The position numbers and the translations under genes are program-made. Of a stretch of DNA of 64,000 nucleotides, positions 54,211 through 63,480 are shown one piece after another (position 1 is the stretch's first letter; each line of letters begins with the position of its first letter). Where the stretch lies: assembly GCA_021234155.1 (NCBI GenBank), contig JAJEKV010000016.1, forward strand, positions 20,959,863 through 21,023,862, given 5' to 3'. This DNA is from Isoetes taiwanensis (taxonomy: Eukaryota; Streptophyta; Lycopodiopsida; Isoetales; Isoetaceae). Under the pieces are notes generated by a model that worked only from the letters and a program-made list of their open reading frames with translations, was not told the origin of the DNA and did no database searches.

Positions 54211-55263
54211 TTGATGGTAGTGGTCGACAAGTTGTCGAAGATGGCACATTTTGTGCCTTGCGGAACACAGAATCTGACCATGGATACAAACAAAGCTCTT
54301 CACCAAAGAGATCTTCAGGCTTCATGGCATGCCAAGGGAGATCATCTCCGACAGGGATCCGAAGTTCATGAGCGCCTTTTGGCAAGACCTCTTTGCGACG
54401 ATCCAGACGAAGCTATCCATGAAACGCGGCATATCATCCTCGACGGATGGCGACAGGAGGCGGACCAACGAGGATTTTTAGAGGACATGCTACGAAACTA
54501 TGTCTGGAATAAGCAAAGTATGTGGGAAGAATTTATTCACTTGGTGGAGTTTGCATACAATAGCACCAAGCAGGAATCATCCCAAATGTCGCCGTTTATG
54601 ATCAATTACGGCTATCAGTGCCTAACTCCAGACACTTGGCACAACCCCGTGTCAAAAGTGGAAGTTTCGCAGCAAATGTTGGCCGATATGCAGCAGCTTG
54701 TGGAAGAAGTTAGAGGGTATCTGCTAGCAGCAAGAAGTCGACAAAAGAGCATCGCCGACAAGCATCGAACAGTAAGAGAGTTCAAAGTTGGAGATGATGT
54801 TTGGCTCAAGATCAAGGTGAAGCAGGCAAAGCTCAGGATCGGCAATTGCAAGAAGCTTGCTCCAAGGTGGGCTGGACCTTTCAGAATAGTCGAGAAAGCA
54901 GGTAATCAAGCCTACAAGCTAGACTTGCCAGCACACCTAAAGATTCATAAGGTCTTCCACGTGAGTTTGCTGAAGAAGCATACCCCAAACCCAGACGAAG
55001 TCTTGGATTCGCCAACGTTGTTGGAAAATGGCGGAGAACATTTGGAAATAGTTCCAGAATTGATTCTTGATAAAGCTTTCAAGAAAACGAGGAGATCAGA
55101 ATTCCTCCAGTATTTGGTCAAGTGGAAACACTTACCAGTGGAAGACGCGACGTGGGTACTTAAGAAAGATTTAGTTAAGCAATACCCACAGTTTATGGAG
55201 CAATGGGACGGCAAGGTCATCTCCGAAGAAATCGGCTCAGGCATGTCGATTTGTGTAGGTTAA
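54211..55263 (+). CDS. Copy D integrase C-terminal half and chromodomain, 350-codon open frame
   Basis: Starts within [16 protein letters not shown] of the integrase core. The stretch around 54280-54480 is out of frame, so the second catalytic Asp is not readable. From ~54480 it is clean: FLEDMLRNYVWNKQSMWEEF, FAYNSTKQESSQMSPF, REFKVGDDVWLKIKVK, KLAPRWAGPFRIVEKAGNQA (GPF module), LPAHLKIHKVFHVSLLKKHT. Then comes the chromodomain, about residues 280-330: VPELILDKAFKKTRRSEF, LQYLVKWKHLPVEDATWVLK. The first aromatic-cage position seems replaced (VPELI), which resembles the reduced chromodomains of some plant chromoviruses. No start codon is implied, as it is part of a polyprotein. Confidence 0.85.
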   Translation: MMVVVDKLSKMAHFVPCGTQNLTMDTNKALHQRDLQASWHAKGDHLRQGSEVHERLLARPLCDDPDEAIHETRHIILDGWRQEADQRGFLEDMLRNYVWNKQSMWEEFIHLVEFAYNSTKQESSQMSPFMINYGYQCLTPDTWHNPVSKVEVSQQMLADMQQLVEEVRGYLLAARSRQKSIADKHRTVREFKVGDDVWLKIKVKQAKLRIGNCKKLAPRWAGPFRIVEKAGNQAYKLDLPAHLKIHKVFHVSLLKKHTPNPDEVLDSPTLLENGGEHLEIVPELILDKAFKKTRRSEFLQYLVKWKHLPVEDATWVLKKDLVKQYPQFMEQWDGKVISEEIGSGMSICVG

Positions 55264-56122
55264 TTCTTGTATAGAAAGATTAATCTACGCATGCAACCTA
55301 TGCTTGGTATGGGTCGCATGCGTTGCTACCGATGATGGGACCACTACGGTGATCTCTAGGTGGTGTAATGCCAATGTAGGCATGACCGCGTTTCCGCTTT
55401 GGGCGAAAGTGGAAGGTAGATTAGAAAGTCTACTGCCCGTCCCCACGGAAGTAAGGCGACCTCGAAGAAAGGAGGTCATGAAGGAATGCATGGATAGGGA
55501 AAGCACCTTTAGCCCCATATATGCTTTGATAGGAGGAATCTATCCGCCCCCCGCGAAGGATATCCTCCTGTTGAGGCAACTAGAGGTGTAGGCATGGCGG
55601 CATATAGGCATGTGGTATTTGTCTCGCGGCCATAATGGAAGATTCACCCTCTTCCTCACAGGTAGGGAGATTAGCCATGCATCCATGTAGATAGGTGGGG
55701 TGGTCACCATATAACCAAAATTTTATTTAATAATTAAATGGTACTAGCGTAGTGTCGACACTGAGCCCGATGGAGCTCGGGAGGGCAAGGAGGTCGGGCT
55801 ACGAAAACTTGCAACACAAATTTTGTTGGAATGTGTTGCAAGGAATGAAGAGTGCCTCGGACGTTAATTTTAAATTTTGATAAACTTAATTGTAATGTTA
55901 AGCGAATTTTGGAGTAATCCGTTAGTAATGTTGTGAATTGATAAGTTATGTTATAATATAATAATGTGATAATGGCATAAAAATATTACCTTAAGGTAAT
56001 TTTAAGAAATGTGTAAGAATTATAGTAGTAATCGTATGTATCAGGTTGATTGCAGGTTACGATGATCCCAAGGTGGGGAGACCCACGATGCTGCGGACAG
56101 CATCATTTCAAGGTGGGGAGAA
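55264..56122 (+). other. Copy D 3' noncoding region and polypurine tract
   Basis: Collinear with copies A, B and C. TTACCTTAAGGTAATTTTAA near 55987. Ends CATTTCAAGGTGGGGAGAA. Confidence 0.75.
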
Positions 56123-57802
56123 TGTGACGTTCTAGCGCGATATCGCCCGGGGCATTATCCGCATCTTTGCCTCGTCACGCAGCGTACGCGCCACTCCGGT
56201 GGCGCGGTAATGCGCTAAGCGTGTAGCCGGTGAGTAGCCCTAGGGGGCAACTTGCCGAAAAATATGTGCAACTATTAATGTGCACATTTTCCAATGTACA
56301 CATTAATGTGGGCACACATTTCCAAGTGGACACTTCATGCCAAGTGGGCCACACCCATAGGTGCAATTAATGTGCACATTTTCCAATGTACACATTAATG
56401 TGGGCACACACTTCCATGTGTGCACATTTGGCCACCTAGCCCTTAAAGGCAAGTGGGCCCATTTCCAATTATCCCACATGCCAAAAAGGGATAATGGAAA
56501 CCCTAGCCAACTCCCTTGTCTATTTAGGGTAGGAAACCCTAACTAGCCCATTTTTCGATTTTAGGGCTTCGGGACTCTGTTTTGGGCTGCCTCAGCGACC
56601 AAAAGCGCATCAGAACTTCGGATTAGGAGAGTTGCATCCTTAGTTTCTCTAGATTGGCGTTTGGCGGGGATGGTCGAGCTCGGTCGGGAGGAGCCCCTCA
56701 AGGATCAGGTATTTGGCCAATTAGATAGTCTAAACCCTATTTTAGTCATTGAATCGGTGAGGTTTAGCCTATTAGATTGGCCATCCGTTTCTCTAGATAG
56801 CGATTCTAACTAAAGAACCTAACTCTATGATTGTAGGTTAGATCTTGTTCTTTAGTTCTTACGTGATGTATATGGATGATGTATCTCTATGAACTCCTTG
56901 TATTGGGAAGGGGGTAGAGACCTAAAGCTTTGTAGTTGATGCTCCTAGAGTAGCCTCTCTAGCCTGCTTGTAGATGCGGCTTTGTGCACAAGAGCCACAC
57001 ACAGTTTGTGGGTGAAGGGGCCGGGCTTGGCTTATAAAGAGGTTAGGTGTTCGACTCTGAGCGATCCCTATGGTGTGTTAGTGCTGCAGGGATCATTGTG
57101 ACTAGGTCTAATGGCTTGCCCGCTAGCGTGTGGGCAAGGCATGGGCTCGACACTCGTGAGGTGGTGAATATGACCTTCCATTGAGTTCAAAGTCGGTAAT
57201 GCGGGCGGTGGCCCTCTAGTCACCTTGAGTCGGCATGTAGATCTCACGGAGGGAGAGATCCCTACGCCCCATCGGGCTGGGGAGATGTAACCCGGGATAT
57301 AGCCCCTTGGCTATGCATCCGTGGCTCTGATCCCGGTCCCAACACTTTTCACCTACTGCGCAAAGTGTAATTGCGGGGAGGGGCGGATGGAGTGGACAAC
57401 CCTAAGCCATGTTCATATGCCGCCAAATCCATTGCCATGAATTACATGCGCAATGAACTCGGAGACCCAAGCCATCAGTCATCCCTTGAGATGCGAGCCT
57501 TGGATAGGATTCCCTATGTGATGTCTTTGATCTTTGTCTATGCGAGATATGTGGAGGACCATCCTCCGTGATGGTCATATGATGTTGATGTATGTGCTCT
57601 TGACATGTATGTTTACGCTCGCCTTGACTAGGTAGGCCACGAGGAGGCGGGTGCAATGACCCTTCCACTCTTCCCACTTTGGAACCCGTCCACGGTTGCG
57701 GTGTCATGTGGAGGGAGCCTGTATTAGCATGGAGCTGGTATGGGGGATGAACTCTGTTTGCATACGGTGGAGTGCACCGTATCACAGTAGGGGGCGTCCG
57801 CG
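56123..57802 (+). repeat. LTR shared by copies D (3') and E (5')
   Basis: TGTGACGTTC start, about 1680 bp, flanked by D's polypurine tract on the left and E's primer site on the right. Contains two AATGTGCACATT blocks near 56277 and 56369. Confidence 0.88.
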
Positions 57803-57894
57803 GTGGTATCGAGCAATGTTCTTGGAGACCAAGAGCAAAAGCGACCATGCTCCCAGTAGTACTAACTTGATAGGACCCTCAAACCTCGAGTAGC

Positions 57895-57916
57895 GGGAAA
57901 AATTTTTTTCTTTCCC
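57895..57916 (+). promoter_or_regulatory. Post-primer-site hairpin (copy E)
   Basis: GGGAAA (57895-57900) and TTTCCC (57911-57916) pair around a T-rich loop. Positionally equivalent to the 12-bp hairpin at 37357-37384 although the sequence differs. Confidence 0.5.
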
Positions 57917-58006
57917 TGGGGTAGAGATAGTAATTATCTAAGATTAAGATAAGTAGAGAACATAGGTAGGATGGAATAAATAATCAAAATAGCACTTTTG
58001 GCCAAT

Positions 58007-58074
58007 GACTCCAAGAGTGCGCCCGGAGCATGTTAGGTTCAGACCTAATGGCCCTTTCGCGCACTCTTAGAGTC
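58007..58074 (+). repeat. Hairpin cassette 1 (subfamily-2 type)
   Basis: GACTCCAAGAGTGCGC at the left and GCGCACTCTTAGAGTC at the right pair over 16 bp with one mismatch. Inside, TTAGGT-TCAG-ACCTAA forms a second perfect stem. Confidence 0.8.
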
Positions 58075-58204
58075 GTCACCTCATATAAACCCTAGAACTT
58101 GACCTTAGGAACTCCAAATGGGAAGATAAAAGATGAAATCCCGATCAAGAGAGTTCGAAATAGCTAGAATTGTATGTTAAAACATCGAAAAACATTAAGT
58201 ACAA

Positions 58205-58304
58205 GTCACTTTTGGAACAGCGACTCCAAGAGTGCGCCAGAGCATAGTTAGGTCCCAACCTAACACCCCTCCCGCGCACTCTTAGAGTCATCCCCAAAAG
58301 TGAC
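58205..58304 (+). repeat. Hairpin cassette 2, extended palindrome of 100 bp
   Basis: Outer arms GTCACTTTTGG / CCAAAAGTGAC (58205-58215, 58294-58304). Middle arms GACTCCAAGAGTGCGC / GCGCACTCTTAGAGTC (58222-58289), inner stem GTTAGGT-CCCA-ACCTAAC. The most complete copy. Confidence 0.82.
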
Positions 58305-58430
58305 CCTTAAAAATTAAATGTAAATTAAAAGGGTCAAAGTAATGATAGGATCCTGCTTAAAATGCTTAAATTAGGGAGTAACAGCATGTAAATTGTGTAA
58401 ATTGGGTGTGTTGGAGCAGAGAAGGCCGAC

Positions 58431-58498
58431 GACTCCAAGAGTGCGCCCGAGCCTAGTTAGGTCCCAACCTAACACCCCTCCCGCGCACTCTTAGAGCC
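58431..58498 (+). repeat. Hairpin cassette 3
   Basis: GACTCCAAGAGTGCGC ... GTTAGGTCCCAACCTAAC ... GCGCACTCTTAGAGCC, about 110 bp upstream of the ORFa TATA box. Confidence 0.8.
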
Positions 58499-58607
58499 AT
58501 TCGAAGAAGCAGCACCAAACAAGACCCCAATTTTGCCCAAGACAGGGAGACTTTTGCCAGCAAAACCACCAGAAGATTAAATCGACCAAACCCTAAAAAT
58601 CCAACCC

Positions 58608-58690
58608 TATAAATTAAGGGACATAGGCTCATTTTTTAGGGTTCTCCCGTGCTTCCTCGAGCTCCTTCTCATTAGCCGATCTTTTGGCGC
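58608..58690 (+). promoter_or_regulatory. Internal promoter and leader of copy E ORFa
   Basis: TATAAAT at 58608-58614, then the leader motif GCCGATCTTTTGGCGC at 58675-58690. The ATG at 58719 is the first ATG after the TATA box. Its context ACAATGGC fits the plant initiation consensus. Confidence 0.65.
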
Positions 58691-58718
58691 CCTGCTCCAA
58701 ATCAGACGCTGTCGTACA

Positions 58719-59885
58719 ATGGCTAGGACCAAACAAACCGCCCGCAAGCCAAAGAAGGAAGATAGGCCCAGCGCCCAAGTGCTCGCAGCTGAACAGAAGC
58801 TCAAAGATGCCGACGAAAAACTGAAGGCTGACATGGAGAGGCGGCCTAGGTATTACAGGAATTTGGAGAGGAGGCGGAGGAAAGAGGAAAAGGCAAAGAG
58901 GAAAGAAGAAAAGGCCAAGAAGAAAGAGGAAAAGGCAAGAAGAAGAGAAGAAAGAGCCAAGAGGAAGGAGGGGAAAGCGAGAACAGAAGCAGAAGAGGAG
59001 GTTGCAGAACCCGAAGATGACCAATGGCGGGAACAAAGAACCAAGAACAGAGAGGACCCCGACCCCAAAGGAAAAAGGGTAATGACCCAAGAACCCCCGA
59101 AAAAGAAGAGAAGAACCTCGGTCGGCGTATCTATAAACGAGCCAACCGAAGGCGAACAATCCCCAACCTCGTCGGAGGAGACTGGCGATATAGCAGCATT
59201 CTTGGAGGCAACCCTTCTCGGAACGGGAGAATCTTCACAGCAGCAGCCTAACCCTCAACCTGAAACAGAGGAAATCCGCGAGGAAGAGCTAAGCCCAACT
59301 CCAAACACAGTTGAGACACAGATTAACCTACCCCCGCCGTTGCCCCCACCATTCGTGATATGGCAAGAAGCAAAGAAGCTAGATGCAGAGAAGGCAGCGG
59401 GGAAGAAAGCAACCAAAACCGCCCGAGACTCGTACACCTTAGGACCAGAGAGGAGGTACAAGAAGGAGTTAGCAGATTACAAAATATACAAGAAGATGCA
59501 CGAAGACTACGCAGCCTACTACGAAGAAAACAGAGTCAAAAGCTGCCGGAAGGAGGGAGGCCAACTCGGGAAGCATTCAGCTCAAACCCCCCTTGAGCTC
59601 AGGAACCCCCAAGAAGCCTATGAAGAGATCCCAAGACTCCCCTTTTGCGAGGAGCCTTGCGGGAAATCAAGCACTTCAAAGGAGCTACGGATTCCTCATC
59701 CAGGGGCAACATTCGAGAGGTTTGTCCAGAAATTTTGTGGGAGTTCGACTCCAACAAGCGAGTAACCAACGACATGTTACTCGCTTTACAAAACGGCGAG
59801 AGATGGAGGTTATGCAGCACTTTGAAGATTCATTAGCATGCACTCTCCATGGAAAAGAGTCACCCTGCAGCCAAAGGATATGAGG
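58719..59885 (+). CDS. Copy E ORFa: retrotransposon protein with a histone H3-like N-terminal tail
   Basis: Open for 348 codons (58719-59765), and its natural C-terminus continues in other frames to about 59920. It starts MARTKQTARK, identical to histone H3 A1-K9, then PKKED with no further H3 homology. Residues ~45-90 are a very Lys/Arg/Glu-rich, probably helical region (RKEEKAKRKEEKAKKKEE). A basic patch PKKKRR near residue 128 looks like a nuclear localisation signal. An acidic/Ser-rich stretch and a polyproline segment (NLPPPLPPPF, near residue 205) follow. ATKTARDS at residues 231-238 resembles H3 ATKAARKS. A conserved C-terminal domain (SYTLGPERRYKKEL, then ELRIP, NIREVCPEILWEF-like and NKRVTNDMLLA) is shared with copies A and C. 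Frameshifts near 59690 and 59790. An in-frame TAG about 90 bp upstream of the ATG rules out a much longer N-terminus. No known family. Confidence 0.8.
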
Positions 59886-60056
59886 CGGCTAAGTACATCA
59901 AGCGGAGGGGTGATAGAAGGAAATTAACTTTTTGTAACTAACGGGGATTATATCGATGTATAAAAATTTTGAATAATAAAATATATATAGTTGTTTAAGA
60001 GTGTATATTCATTAGGGCGATATTAGTTTTGGGAACAATTGGAGTAATTTCACGGT

Positions 60057-60122
60057 GACTCCAAAGAGCGCTTGAGCCTAGTTAGGTCCCAACCTAACAC
60101 CCCTCCCGCGCACTCTTAGAGC
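60057..60122 (+). repeat. Hairpin cassette 4, upstream of ORFb
   Basis: GACTCCAAAGAGCGC ... GTTAGGTCCCAACCTAAC ... GCGCACTCTTAGAGCC. The same unit as before ORFa, with a damaged left arm. An AT-rich AATAATAAAATATATATAG (about 59965-59990), possibly the ORFa polyadenylation region, lies before it. Confidence 0.78.
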
Positions 60123-60304
60123 CGCCCGAACTTCCCAAGTTCATAACTTGAGCTAGACATACCCAAATCGACCAAAATTTGTTGCATTAGAACCCTAAGA
60201 CTATAGGCAAGCCACTTCGAGCCTCAAATTAACCAAGAAACATTAGCCTCATCCCAGATGTCAGGAGTTTTAGAAACCCTAAAAATTTTAGGGCATAAAT
60301 TCCC

Positions 60305-60375
60305 TATATATATCCCCGCATAACCCCCAAGCCTCAACCACAGAACTGCTCCTGCAATTGAGGCGATCTTTCAGC
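60305..60375 (+). promoter_or_regulatory. Internal promoter and leader of copy E ORFb
   Basis: TATATATAT at 60305-60313 and leader motif AGGCGATCTTTCAGC at 60361-60375, 50-120 bp before the ATG. Confidence 0.6.
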
Positions 60376-60425
60376 TTAGTCAGGCGCTCCCAGTTTCGTT
60401 TGACATCGGCAGGCCGCTCTTCGCC

Positions 60426-61960
60426 ATGGCTACAGAAGCCTTCATCAATTGGTATAGCGCCTCCCCCCACATCACTGAAGTAGATGTCAATATAGTATTC
60501 CAAGTATTTCAAAAAGAATTTGACCTTTTCGGCAACCACGAACTCCAATCCTTTCGCGGCAAGTCTGCGGGGAATTCCAAGAGAAAGTTGTCCCTAGCTT
60601 ACGGAAGATACCGCCATGCATAGGGTACTTTGTACCAAGGACCGCATTGCAAGCGACCCTCAGTCATGTACCCAATATTGCCAAGGCATTGAGGAAGCAG
60701 AACCAACCGCTTACCGACCTATATGACCCTAACAAGCAATGGCAAAGTCTTCTTCTCCTACAACCACGACCTTGGCTATATCTAGTATATAGGGCAGAAA
60801 GCGTAATAGGTGAACCATCAATTCAGCCGCTAGAAGTCACACCCTTGGGCCTTGGCGGTGAGATAACGCCCTCTGCTTGAATCTGAAGAGACCATAGCAG
60901 AAGCATCGAGAAGAAAGTGAAAACTCCGGCAGGAAGCGAGGATGACATAGAAAGGTGGACCCGAGGAGGAGGAGGCGCGGGGAAGCGGAACAAGACATCA
61001 CCCGCTTGAAGTTGGCAGACCACCCGAGGATTGCACAACCAAATGGTGGGAATAACAAGCCTAGCACCGTCATAGTCGAAGGACAGGGAATACTGCTGCT
61101 AAATGACATCAAAAACCTCCCGAATGCAGGGGCCAGGAGAGGCTACGCGTCGATGAACTCCTTCACCTCCCTACGGCAATGGCCCCGGATCTAGAAGACT
61201 TCATCGACCAAGAAGCGGAAGATTTTTCCGGTACAAATCTGAGAGGCTACTTACTTACCAGGACACACCATCTGGGACATTGAAGCTTACGGCACTATTA
61301 GAGGTATGATGTGGGAGGAACTTCCCTCTGGAGGAGGAGTTTATAGCACCGAGGAGCAGATGGGAATAAGGGGAAGACAACAAGAGTACTTGCAAGGGGA
61401 GTCTTCTTCCTCACAAGAGCAGAATAGCAAAATTCAAGGGAGAGCCACAAGCGACAAGTGTGCTGGCAGCTCTTCCAAGACTACAAGGAATTAGTTCAAG
61501 TACCCGTGGACCCGGTATGCATCAAGGCCGCGGGGGCACCTCAGGGCACGCGTGGAGGAGTAGGGGGCAGCACTCAAATATTACCTTCGCTCCTATGAGG
61601 GGAGAGTAATAATATTTCCAAAGCGCTTCAGCCCACGCGGAGAGGAAGGCGGCGGAATCTTTGGTAGCACTTCGAGGATTTGGCATGCACGCGCCTATCG
61701 AAAAAAGGTGGACCATGTCATTTTAGTGAAGCGGAAAACAGCCTTGGGCATCTTCGACTTCGCGATTACCCCACAACCGACAAGGTAGGTTGGCGATGGC
61801 AGCAGCTCATACCTCCCATAGGCGGGTGGAAGAGCTAGCATCCGCCATCAGAGGGGGGAACGACAAGGGATATACTTCGGGGAACTTGGGAATGCAGTAG
61901 GTACAGCCCAAGTAAAGAAGTTTCTCGAGGACAACCCGTCTTCTGGGCGATTTCAAGACT
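60426..61960 (+). pseudogene. Copy E ORFb (extra gene upstream of gag), frameshifted
   Basis: ATG at 60426 in GCCATGGCT context: MATEAFINWYSASPHITEVD, then VNIVFQVFQKEFDLF. A frame break near 60560 is followed by IPPCIGYFVPRTALQAT and VPNIAKAL near 60600-60690, GKVFFSYNHDLGYI near 60740-60780, STVIVEGQGILLLNDIKNLP near 61060-61120 and a C-terminal region to ~61960. These blocks are conserved with copy C although the DNA has diverged, which suggests protein-level selection in the past. No recognised domain. Confidence 0.65.
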
Positions 61961-62123
61961 AGTCCGGACTCTTGATCAGGAGACTTTTTGTATCTAAAAT
62001 ATGATATGATATATCAATATAAATCCTATTGCATTTTAAATGTTTTGTTGATGTATTTTTGCCCCACAATTATACCAACAAGCATAATCAATGCAAGAGA
62101 ACAAAGGAACTAATCATATAACC
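61961..62123 (+). other. Spacer between ORFb and gag
   Basis: AT-rich, with ATGATATGATATATCAATAT and TGCCCCACAATTATACCAAC conserved in copies A and C. A plausible ORFb 3' end and intron end (TGTGCATGCAG near 62130-62141). Confidence 0.5.
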
Positions 62124-63480
62124 ATGAATTGCTTGTGCATGCAGCTAGAGGCCTAAAGCGGGGAGCGACAAGCTGCGAGATCTTGTAGAAGAGCAAACCC
62201 CACCCGAGACCACCCGGCAAGGAACCTATTCGAGGATATGGAACCCATGACCCTGAGGAGGAGGAGATAGCCCGGATGAGGACGGACTGGAGCAGATAAA
62301 GGCATTACTTGTCCGCAGCGCAAGAGTGGGTTCGGTGGCAACGCTTCGATTCGCAAGCATCAGCTTCGGAGGCGAGGAAAAGACAAGAAGAGGAGCAAGA
62401 GAAGGAGATCCTCCAGCCGGGAATCTTAGGCTCAAGCTCGGACTTCGGTTAGACTCAGGAAGAGGAAAAAGAACAGCTCGAGGAGCGAGCAGATGGAAGG
62501 CGAGGAACACCCCGGATGGGCGACAAAGAGACACGGGGCCTCGACTACCGTAAGAAGGTAGATTCCGCCTTTGGGCAATGTATGGAAGGCGGGAAGCGGA
62601 GCGATTCTCGGGGGAGAACAGTCGAGGATTGGAAGCGAGAGGCATGGCTGGGACGAAATGAGCGAAAGTACGGAAACGCTTATAGCATGAAAGATAAAGA
62701 CAAAGGCGAGAGTTGCAACAGCCAACTTGAAGGGAGCCGCCGCACGGATTTGGTGGAAGGGTTATGCAAAGGCACGGCTTGAGCGGGGATGCTTGTAAGT
62801 TCAAGAAGTTTGCAAAAGCCTTCAAAGCGCCATTACGTCCCAAGGGAACATAAGTCCAAAGATGATGCGGCTGAGTTTTACGAGGTTGCGGCAAGGCAAC
62901 AAATCAGTCCAGAAATATCTGAGAGGAATTCATGAGGCTAAGGTCTGTATGTGCCGGGTTAGGAGAGAAGCATGCGGTAGAAAGCTATATTGAGGGGCTG
63001 AATGAGGAGATCCAAGCTTGTGAGGGCAATAAACCCTAGGACATGATCGAAGCGGAATCCAAGGCTATAAGCTTGCAGGGGTCAGGACCTCCGAATAGCG
63101 GGCACAAGCAGCGGTACTTCCGGGATAAAGGCAAGGCGACGGGAAGCTATAGCCCTGTGGCAGCAAGTCAGGTCCGGCTAGAACCCCCGGGGGGGTGGGA
63201 ACGGGGAAGCGGCGGAGAAGAAGCAGGTGTCCTTCAAGGACAAGCGAGGAGAGGTCAAACTACTCCAAAGCGGTGCAATCCTTTTTGCAAGCGATGCCCA
63301 AGAAAAAAGAGGGGGAGTGCATAAAAGCAATGTGCCCGAGGTGCTTCCAGCCGAAGCCATAGGACAACAAAGCTGTCCCTACGTCATGAGTGCAGCTCTA
63401 GCGGAGTTGGGAGATTGGGCCGCCTGTCGGGGCGATTTACTGAAGAGGCCCGCGACTACATCGGGGTGAGTGTCACATCT
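62124..63480 (+). pseudogene. Copy E gag region
   Basis: Candidate ATG at 62124 (ACCATGAATTGC). Blocks: charged N-terminal part (62340-62510), RKKVDSAFGQCMEGG near 62550, DWKREAWLGRNERKYGNAY near 62625-62690, DLVEGLCKGTA near 62750, LVRAINPRT near 63015. The knuckle region is near 63280-63370, with VMSAALAELGDW just after. It would form the particle shell and bind the RNA. Confidence 0.65.

Larger units (their letters stand above)
50110..57802 (+). mobile_element. Family-2 copy D, internally deleted, both LTRs shared with neighbours
   Basis: LTR 50110-51794, primer site, then directly protease-RT-RNase H-integrase-chromodomain, 3' noncoding region, polypurine tract and LTR 56123-57802. The leader, ORFa, ORFb and gag are missing. 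Its pol has the best reading frames of the family. Confidence 0.85.

Noticed and set aside
58629-59159. Minus-strand 176-codon frame opposite ORFa, rich in Leu, Ser and Phe
   Set aside because: It is the antisense of the Lys/Arg/Glu-rich ORFa region. Purine-rich coding DNA gives such frames automatically, and it has no known family.
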